In this document: piece by piece, positions 36,022-41,016 of the stretch
How positions within the stretch are numbered: position 1 is the first letter of the stretch
Layout of the letters: each line of letters starts with the position of its first letter
Source of the DNA: Nitrospinales bacterium
GTDB lineage: Bacteria; Nitrospinota_A; UBA7883; JACRGQ01
DNA: 41,016 nucleotides
Direction: 5' to 3'
Assembly (NCBI GenBank): GCA_023248535.1
Contig: JAHFEJ010000022.1
Coordinates: 1 to 41,016, forward strand
The notes under the pieces: model-generated
The model's database searches: none
Told to the model about the DNA's origin: nothing
The model's input: only the letters and a program-made list of their open reading frames with translations
Position numbers and translations under genes: made by a program

Positions 36022-36465
36022 TTACTGTTTGCCCGGAACCGGCAACTTTACGCCGCTTCCCTGGTGGGTATAAAAGCCCGGGTTCTTGATGTTTTTCAGA
36101 TCGGCTTCCGGCATCCCCGCCCAGAGGTCTATCGACCCCTCCGGCGTGGTCCGTATCGGAAATTTAAACCGCTTGATCGATCCGTTGCGGAATTTCACCG
36201 TCCACATGATCGAGTCGCTCCCGCGCAGAGGCAGAACGGCCGCGCCAAGCGGAACAAAATCGGCATAGCCCCGGACTTCTATCGCCTGTTGCGGACAGAT
36301 TTTCACGCAGTTGTAGCATTCCCAGCACTGCTCGGGCTCTTGATTGAAGGCCTTCATCCGCTCCTTGTCGAGCTTCATCAGGTTGTGGGGACAAATGTAC
36401 ATGCAGGCGGTCTTGTCGCGCCCCTTGCAACCGTCGCATTTGTCCGAAATTACAAAACTCGGCAT
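36022..36465 (-). CDS. aprB: Adenylylsulfate reductase, beta (Fe-S) subunit
   Basis: The 147-residue protein carries eight cysteines for two [4Fe-4S] clusters: CDGCKGRDKTACMYIC near the N-terminus (with the unusual AprB insertion) and CWECYNCVKIC near residue 50, followed by a beta region and the C-terminal arm that wraps AprA. It passes electrons between the AprA flavin and the Qmo complex. The ATG lies nine bases after GAGGAGG. It is the first gene of the aprB-aprA-qmoA-qmoB-qmoC-sat operon. Confidence 0.98.
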   Translation of the reverse strand: MPSFVISDKCDGCKGRDKTACMYICPHNLMKLDKERMKAFNQEPEQCWECYNCVKICPQQAIEVRGYADFVPLGAAVLPLRGSDSIMWTVKFRNGSIKRFKFPIRTTPEGSIDLWAGMPEADLKNIKNPGFYTHQGSGVKLPVPGKQ

Positions 36466-36503
36466 GTGTGAAAACCCTCCTCAATAAAGTTTAAGGCCGG
36501 CAC

Positions 36504-36532
36504 CTTATCCCGCGGCACTGTTGAACCTTCAA
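36504..36532 (-). promoter_or_regulatory. Possible promoter of the apr-qmo-sat operon
   Basis: On the minus strand TTGAAG (36527-36532) and GATAAG (36504-36509) are 17 bases apart, each matching four of six consensus bases. A small symmetrical TTGAA-GG-TTCAA overlaps the -35. The leader would be about 30 bases. Confidence 0.35.
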
Positions 36533-36874
36533 TGAGCGCGGCATCTCTTCCCCTCAACGATTTTCCATGACTATCAAGAATCGAATTCAATTAATGGGCA
36601 ATATTAGTGCCAACACGATATGCCATGCCTGGCATTAGAAAATTCGAAGAATCCCGCGCAATTCAATGAGCTGCAGACCTGCCGGAGAATTGTTATATAT
36701 TTTCGCCATCCGGCTTGATGGCATCAAAGCTATCCTTATGGCAAATGAACCATGCAGGCCCTAAGGCGCCAGGCCAAACCTGATCACTACCAAATATCCC
36801 CAAAAAGATGCGAAACCGCAGTGTATGCACTTTGATTTCCAGCTAAATTTTCGTCCATTGGAGAGGCTCGGTAT

Positions 36875-36899
36875 TTTGACGGCAAAAAGTCAGTATAAT
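36875..36899 (+). promoter_or_regulatory. Possible promoter of the CheD/CheR-like gene
   Basis: A perfect TATAAT (36894-36899) lies about 60 bases before the ATG. A TTGACG occurs just upstream but only 12 bases away, too close for a standard sigma70 promoter, so the -35 is uncertain. Confidence 0.35.
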
Positions 36900-36959
36900 C
36901 GTTGCGGTGCCCTAAAATCCTGATGACCGGCTGGAACCGTTAATTACAGAAAAACAGAC

Positions 36960-38078
36960 ATGATCGGTTTTAAATTATTACACGAAAAAAACCACTCATC
37001 CGCAACCCATAAAGGAACCGGAGCGTGGTTTGGCTCAAAACCCATCAACGTGGATATCGGGCAAAACCCCGTGTTTCTTCTGCGCGCCCCCGATGGTTCC
37101 GTTGGCGCGGCCATCAGCTCCAATGATAGCGCGAACGCATACAAACAGGCATTGATCACGCTCGTAAAAAATACATTGGACCGGTTTTCCCGCGGGGGAT
37201 TTTCCGCCGCATCGTTGGAAGCCGCCATGCTGGGAGGCGCGGAAAACGCGCGATGGAAATGGGACCGGATGCTGGAGATCGTCAGGAACGATTTTACAAA
37301 TATCAAAAAGTTCGACGAGGGGGGCCTCTACTACAGGATAATTCACTTCGATCCAAAATCCGGCCTTGCCGCGGTCTCCAGAAAAAAAGCCAATCCGGAT
37401 GACTGGAATCCCGCTTCAGCCAAGCTATCCATCGAATCGGGAACCAAGGGTTTCAGCGAAGGGCATGCCGGGGGAGTGGTGGCAAACGCCACGCGTTTTT
37501 TCAGGGAAAAAACCACCTTTACCGCATTGCGGGAAGTGGTCATTCCAGCGCACCTTGCCGAAACGCCGGATGCGCCGTTTCTTTTCTGGAGCGCCGCATG
37601 CAGCGCGGGAGCCGAAGCATACTCCTACGCCATGTATATCCACCGGCTGCTGACCCGCGCCAAAGCAACCTGCCCGTTCAAGGTATTTGCGACGGATATC
37701 AACCAAAAGCTGGTTGAAGGGGCGAAAACCGGCGTATATAAAGCAAACAAAAACGATATCGGAGAGTATCGGGCATATTTCCGCCGGTATGGAGAATTGG
37801 ATGGCGATACGGTACGGTTCGGGAAGGAAATACGGCAGTTCATCTCATTCAACACCTTCGACCTGAAACAGAGGCCGCGCAAGAAAGGGTTCCGCATGGT
37901 GGTCTGCGCGAATGTTTTCCAGTACTATGACGATGCGGCGCGGAGCCACTTCCTTGAAAACTTCATGTCCGCCGTAACACGGCCCGGCTATATTTTTGTC
38001 GGGCCAATGAGAGACCCCATCATCCATGCCTTGGGGCTGAAAAAGCTCACCAAGTACAAAATGTTCATGGTGGAATAG
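36960..38078 (+). CDS. Apparent fusion of a degenerate CheD domain and a CheR-like methyltransferase
   Basis: The 372-residue protein reads as two parts. Residues about 20-145 follow the CheD pattern: a helix pair (YKQALITLVKNTLDRF), LEAAMLGGAENA in place of LEAKVFGGA, then DEGGLYYRIIHFDPKSGLAAV in place of the conserved DLGG...FDP.TG end. The CheD catalytic Cys (usually GSC or GTC) is replaced in DIGQNPVFLL and the catalytic His is not seen. Residues about 165-350 resemble the CheR catalytic domain: TRFFRE, SAACSAGAEAYSYAM for the SAM loop, VFATDIN, FDLKQRP and VVCANVFQYY. The SAM loop lacks the usual GEEPYS acidic residues. No other chemotaxis gene is nearby. Domain assignments are by eye. 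Confidence 0.65.
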   Translation: MIGFKLLHEKNHSSATHKGTGAWFGSKPINVDIGQNPVFLLRAPDGSVGAAISSNDSANAYKQALITLVKNTLDRFSRGGFSAASLEAAMLGGAENARWKWDRMLEIVRNDFTNIKKFDEGGLYYRIIHFDPKSGLAAVSRKKANPDDWNPASAKLSIESGTKGFSEGHAGGVVANATRFFREKTTFTALREVVIPAHLAETPDAPFLFWSAACSAGAEAYSYAMYIHRLLTRAKATCPFKVFATDINQKLVEGAKTGVYKANKNDIGEYRAYFRRYGELDGDTVRFGKEIRQFISFNTFDLKQRPRKKGFRMVVCANVFQYYDDAARSHFLENFMSAVTRPGYIFVGPMRDPIIHALGLKKLTKYKMFMVE

Positions 38079-38111
38079 CCGCGCAATGCCCGCGGAAACG
38101 GGCCAGCCTTT

Positions 38112-38333
38112 TTACTTGCGCGGTGCCGGCTCCGGCCACTCAACCTCTATGCCGTTGGGATATTCATCCAAACAGGGCTGACAGCGTTCATTTTCTTGGA
38201 TGACCGCCCCATACCGCAGGCAGACTGAGGTTATCTCCCCCTTTTCCAATCCCACATTCTGCATGGGACATTCGATAACGTCATCCTCGTTAAACCCATC
38301 GCAGTGAGTGCCATTGGCAACCTGTATCTTCAT
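38112..38333 (-). CDS. Small Cys-containing protein of unknown function
   Basis: The 73-residue protein matches no family I know. It has no signal peptide or membrane segment, is acidic, and has five cysteines, including a CQPC pair that could bind a metal or act as a redox pair. A GGGGG-rich ribosome site precedes the ATG. It converges with the CheD/CheR-like gene and lies 57 bases downstream of the Tim44-like gene, possibly in the same transcript. Confidence 0.6.
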   Translation of the reverse strand: MKIQVANGTHCDGFNEDDVIECPMQNVGLEKGEITSVCLRYGAVIQENERCQPCLDEYPNGIEVEWPEPAPRK

Positions 38334-38390
38334 CGCCGCCCCCTTATTATATTCTATTAAAGAACCATCCGGCCGATCCCCCGCCGGCCT

Positions 38391-39359
38391 TCAGTTGGCA
38401 ACCTGATTGATCGCGGCCAACTGCCACGGGTTGCTCCCCACCTTTCTGGTGAAAGTCCAATACTCCTCGAATTTTACCGGCTCCGTTTTGCTTCCCGCCA
38501 CTATCGCCCCGGTGGAATCGTCCGTTGTGTAGTCGAGAAGGTTCGCCGTGAAAAGAACGGTTATGAAATCGCTACCCTCTTCCTGAAAAGCCTCGGCTAT
38601 CTCCACTTTTCTCACCGCGATATTTTCGAGGCGGTTGGTCTTTTTATCCCGCAACAACCCCTCGATATCGCCTTGAATGAACTTCGCGGCCTCATCCGTC
38701 ATGAGCGCCCGCAGGGGAGCAATATTCCTGTTCATCCAGGCCCCCTGGATTTTAAAAAAAGTATCGGTGGCATTTTCATTGAACCTGTTTTCATCAAACG
38801 ATGCGTCCATGCGCCGAATATATGAAAGCCCCTGGCTGATGCCATTATCCTGCGGCTGAACCGGTTCCGCCTGATATTCCCGGCTTGCAACCGGCTCGTA
38901 AGCCGGAGCGGGAGTTTGGCGGCTGTTTTGCACCATCCTGAAAATCAAATAGCCGATACCGGCGGCAAGGATGATCTCAAAGAGGCCGATGCCGCTTCCG
39001 CCAAGTCCACCGCCGCCCATACCGCCGCCCCAGCCCATGTGGCTGAAAAGCATTCCGCCGAGAATTCCCCCGGCGAGACCACCCAGCAATCCTCCACCCA
39101 GTCCGCGCATAAACCCGCCCGCGGGCTGGGGCTGCTGGGGCATTCCCGTTGGCACCGGCGGACGATTTAGGGTTTCCTGCCCCGGAGGGGCCATTTCACG
39201 CTGCATGGGCCGCGATGGCGGGGAGTAACTTCTGGTGCCCCTGCCGCCGAACGAACGTCCCCCGCCAGCCCTGGCATCGGCATCTTTGATAAGCAAAGCG
39301 GAGGCCATTATCACAATTAAGGAAAACCTCATCGCCACTTGAATGTATCTTTTGTTCAT
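38391..39359 (-). CDS. Tim44-like domain protein
   Basis: The 322-residue protein has an N-terminal signal or anchor (RFSLIVIMASALLI), a Gly/Arg/Ser-rich and Pro-rich stretch, a glycine-zipper region (GGGLLGGLAGGILGGMLF) and a membrane helix (IGLFEIILAAGIGYLIFRMV, about 125-145). A C-terminal Tim44-like domain follows (about 190-320), with the typical QGAWMNRNIAPLRALMTDE and ending WQLAAINQVAN. Bacterial members are envelope proteins of unclear role. Neighbours give no hint. Confidence 0.8.
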   Translation of the reverse strand: MNKRYIQVAMRFSLIVIMASALLIKDADARAGGGRSFGGRGTRSYSPPSRPMQREMAPPGQETLNRPPVPTGMPQQPQPAGGFMRGLGGGLLGGLAGGILGGMLFSHMGWGGGMGGGGLGGSGIGLFEIILAAGIGYLIFRMVQNSRQTPAPAYEPVASREYQAEPVQPQDNGISQGLSYIRRMDASFDENRFNENATDTFFKIQGAWMNRNIAPLRALMTDEAAKFIQGDIEGLLRDKKTNRLENIAVRKVEIAEAFQEEGSDFITVLFTANLLDYTTDDSTGAIVAGSKTEPVKFEEYWTFTRKVGSNPWQLAAINQVAN

Positions 39360-39518
39360 GTTTTTCCTGAAACTTCGCTTTTTTAACCTTACGGCAACCG
39401 CGCAATCAACCTATTCTAACATCAGAACCGTTCATTAATGCGGTGATCGCAACTCTGGCCGAATTGCCCTCCAGTATTGAGATCTGCCATGTGACGCACT
39501 CCCCGGCCGAGATCGGAA

Positions 39519-39971
39519 TTAAATGGATATTTTGATGGTCACTTTTTTTATTTTACCGCGTTGCCCATCGGCAATTTGGCACGGCCGATGCACGTCGTCC
39601 GGAAAAAAAACCGCAAAAACCCCGTTGCCGACTTTCAGTGCGATTCCAGTTATCGTTTTATCGTAATATTCCACGTCTTTTTCGGGATTGTAGTCGGTTA
39701 TTGGCGCGAGGCCGATTTTGGGCATCCACTCGGTTGTTTCCACCCCGCTGGCGCAAAATTGAATATCGATGACGTTCCGGTGGGCCTCCCATTTGGTATC
39801 TTCGCGAGGCTTCGTATCGTATTCAGATACAATCACCTTGACCGAATCGTTCAGCCAGTGAACGCCGGGGGGCATCTCCGTTGGAAGATATCTCAGATAA
39901 TTAAAACTTGCAACAAAGTTCGGACCAAGGTTTTCATATAAATTTGAATTCCTAATTGTGTCGATTATCAA
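39519..39971 (-). CDS. YhcH/YjgK/YiaL family protein (TTG start)
   Basis: The TTG at 39971 lies eight bases after AGGAGG and gives 150 residues starting (M)IIDTIRNSNLY, the family's usual N-terminus; the in-frame ATG at 40010 lies upstream of that ribosome site. Family motifs are present: EAHRNVIDIQFCASG and VFAVFFPDDVHRP, whose His and Glu residues form the cupin-like metal site. E. coli relatives sit in sugar-acid and sialic-acid operons, and the family is also labelled beta-galactosidase beta subunit. No sugar genes are adjacent here, so the substrate is unknown. Confidence 0.88.
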   Translation of the reverse strand: MIIDTIRNSNLYENLGPNFVASFNYLRYLPTEMPPGVHWLNDSVKVIVSEYDTKPREDTKWEAHRNVIDIQFCASGVETTEWMPKIGLAPITDYNPEKDVEYYDKTITGIALKVGNGVFAVFFPDDVHRPCQIADGQRGKIKKVTIKISI

Positions 39972-40116
39972 AACAATTGCCTCCTCATCATCATTTTTTG
40001 CCACCGGCATGAACCATTATTGGTTCCGGGGCTATTTCGCTGGGAAATAATATCAAATCGGCGCAAAATTCGGCAATTTCAGCCCGCATCTCTAAAGCGC
40101 CATAAAAAGTTATGGG

Positions 40117-40314
40117 TCATTTCATATTTACATTGATATGGACTGCCGCTATCTCAAGGAGAACAAGCCTCCAAAAAATCGCATCCCTATTGAAAAGGCG
40201 CCATTCCTCCTCGCTGGCGGTTATTCCATTCTCCGGTGGTGAAAATCCATGTCCATCCGGCAAGACGATTAGCTGTTTCAACCCTTCCGTAAACCACATG
40301 CCCCGTTTGCCCAT
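40117..40314 (-). CDS. Doubtful 65-residue ORF
   Basis: The frame MGKRGMWFTEGLKQLIVLPDG... looks moderately protein-like, but it lacks a ribosome-binding site and any family I know. An overlapping plus-strand frame (40112-40336) is no better. It follows the RRM-gene terminator, so it would need its own promoter. Confidence 0.25.
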   Translation of the reverse strand: MGKRGMWFTEGLKQLIVLPDGHGFSPPENGITASEEEWRLFNRDAIFWRLVLLEIAAVHINVNMK

Positions 40315-40367
40315 TTTGATAGGGATATTAATATGAAAAAAACGCTGAACGCACTGGGGTGGGACAT

Positions 40368-40401
40368 AAAAAAACCCCGTGGCCAGAGCACACGGGGTTT
40401 T
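40368..40401 (-). terminator. Rho-independent terminator of the RRM gene
   Basis: A perfect 11-bp stem, AAAACCCCGTG (40371-40381) with its complement (40391-40401), closes a nine-base loop and, read on the minus strand, runs into seven T residues. It begins 16 bases after the RRM stop codon. A TTTT on the other side makes it partly bidirectional. Confidence 0.93.
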
Positions 40402-40416
40402 GATGTTCGTTATCGG

Positions 40417-40743
40417 TTAGTAGCGTCCGCCGCCACCGCCGTAGCCGCCGCCACGGCCGCCACGGCCGCCACCACCGCCACCGCCGGTGCGGGGTTCTTG
40501 CGGTTTTGCCTCGGCCACGCGCAACGCCCGGCCGTCAATGCTTTGGCCGTTGAGCTGAGTGATTGCCGCTTGTGCTTCCTCGTCAGATGCCATCTCCACG
40601 AATCCGAACCCTTTACAGCGGTTGGTTTCGCGGTCGATGATTACTTTTGCCGATTCCACCGCTCCCGCCTGCTCAAAGTGCTCACGAAGCGCCTCGTCGG
40701 TTATGGAATACGGAAGATTACCCACATATAGTTTCTTACCCAT
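40417..40743 (-). CDS. RRM RNA-binding protein with Gly-rich tail
   Basis: The 108-residue protein has one RNA-recognition motif (residues 1-80) with RNP2 LYVGNLPY and RNP1 KGFGFVEM, whose aromatic residues stack on RNA. It is followed by a Gly/Arg/Tyr tail (GGGGGGGRGGRGGGYGGGGGRY). Such small proteins are common in cyanobacteria, deltaproteobacteria and relatives, often cold-induced and thought to act as RNA chaperones. GGAG precedes the ATG by five bases. It is a single-gene unit with its own promoter and terminator. Confidence 0.95.
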   Translation of the reverse strand: MGKKLYVGNLPYSITDEALREHFEQAGAVESAKVIIDRETNRCKGFGFVEMASDEEAQAAITQLNGQSIDGRALRVAEAKPQEPRTGGGGGGGRGGRGGGYGGGGGRY

Positions 40744-40791
40744 TAGAACTCCAAAAAAACACCTGACATAATTGACCCCGCCGACCGGAAT

Positions 40792-40807
40792 TTAAGCCCA
40801 CGCTTAA
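40792..40807. repeat. Inverted repeat in the RRM-gene leader
   Basis: TTAAGC-N4-GCTTAA is a perfect 6-bp inverted repeat about 50 bases upstream of the RRM start. It lies inside the predicted leader, so it could act as an RNA hairpin or an operator. Confidence 0.4.
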
Positions 40808-40841
40808 TGGATCCCTAAATGCGGGGTGTACCTAAGCGATT

Positions 40842-40847
40842 ATTATA
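40842..40847 (-). promoter_or_regulatory. -10 element of the RRM gene
   Basis: A perfect TATAAT on the minus strand lies about 95 bases before the ATG. No good -35 is 17 bases upstream. The resulting leader of roughly 90 bases would be long, as in cold-regulated genes. Confidence 0.4.
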
Positions 40848-40901
40848 ACCTATTTTTTACCAATAGTGTTCCTTAATTCATACGCGCGCGCATGGCGCGA
40901 A

Positions 40902-40986
40902 TTGCCTCATATTAAATGTAACCGAAGGATTGGTCTGATTTTACGGAAAATGCTTCGTTGCCTCATATTCCATGTAACCGAAAGGA
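40902..40986 (+). repeat. Pair of 28-29 base direct repeats, 56-base period
   Basis: TTGCCTCATATT..ATGTAACCGAA(A)GGA occurs at 40902-40929 and 40958-40986, differing at two bases and one indel. The second copy ends in the AGGAG ribosome site of the gene starting at 40996. Possible explanations are a duplicated leader or binding sites. Confidence 0.8.
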
Positions 40987-40995
40987 GCGTGGAAA

Positions 40996-41016
40996 ATGGG
41001 GCATGTATCGAGAAAA
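40996..41016 (+). CDS. Start of a truncated gene at the window edge
   Basis: An ATG eight bases after AAAGGAG opens a frame MGHVSRK that runs off the window. Seven codons are too few to assign a product. The good ribosome site makes a real gene plausible. Confidence 0.45.

Larger units (their letters stand above)
36466..36959. other. Divergent intergenic region upstream of aprB, with inverted repeats
   Basis: These 494 bases hold candidate promoters for both directions. They also contain two short perfect inverted repeats: ATGCCA-N4-TGGCAT (36620-36635) and GCCATC-N6-GATGGC (36705-36722), which share a GCCAT core. No ORF or RNA gene is evident. The repeats could be operators for the sulfur operon, but this rests on symmetry alone. 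Confidence 0.45.

Noticed and set aside
34216-36471. 751-codon plus-strand open frame opposite aprA/aprB
   Set aside because: Composition shows it to be an antisense shadow of two unmistakable genes; no family motif or ribosome site.
40333-40731. Plus-strand frame with Ala/Thr repeats opposite the RRM gene
   Set aside because: Its repetitive part is the complement of the Gly-rich tail codons; the RRM protein is certain.

Overview
The window comes from a Gram-negative bacterium of moderately high GC content. It encodes outer-membrane barrels, a TonB/ExbBD system and periplasmic signal peptides. It also carries a complete aprBA-qmoABC-sat operon, the core of dissimilatory sulfate reduction or its reverse in sulfur oxidisers. 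This gene mix fits deltaproteobacterial or Nitrospinota-like lineages, but I cannot place it more finely from sequence alone.

Layout. (1) 1-3270, minus strand: the str operon rpsL-rpsG-fusA-tuf, with tuf cut by the window edge and a near-consensus sigma70 promoter upstream. (2) 3415-9426, plus strand: a lone BatD-like membrane protein, then a tight signalling unit of HDOD protein, GAF-PAS histidine kinase and sigma54 activator. (3) 9466-17265: a metal-handling island, probably for copper. A Tat-exported four-helix-bundle copper-storage protein and an outer-membrane barrel with a CEFC N-terminus lie on the plus strand. A six-gene operon on the minus strand encodes a TonB-dependent receptor, a BNR-repeat periplasmic protein with a CPCC motif and a dedicated ExbB-ExbD-TonB. 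Each half begins with a small secreted Cys/His/Met-rich protein; the two are diverged paralogues sharing a KCxMxGCCIKS core. I consider this the most likely under-described system here. (4) 17324-22635, minus strand: a housekeeping run tRNA-Gln, prs, rplY, pth, DUF177, rpmF, plsX, fabH. (5) 22761-28200: a secreted phosphoesterase, an orphan BcsA-type cellulose synthase with a PilZ domain, and a periplasmic protein of sixteen TPRs. (6) 28259-36532, minus strand: the operon aprB-aprA-qmoA-qmoB-qmoC-sat, with a strong GC hairpin between aprA and qmoA. (7) 36960-41016: a protein that reads as an active-site-less CheD domain fused to a divergent CheR methyltransferase, a small Cys-rich protein, a Tim44-like protein, a YhcH-family protein, an RRM RNA-binding protein with a clear terminator, and finally a 56-nt-spaced direct repeat just before a truncated gene start.

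Working together: Sat, AprAB and Qmo form the APS/sulfite-quinone segment of sulfur energy metabolism. The island in region 3 would bind metal at the surface, energise its uptake through its own Ton complex and buffer it in the periplasm. The metal identity is inferred from the copper-storage protein and the thiol/imidazole-rich peptides, and is not shown directly.
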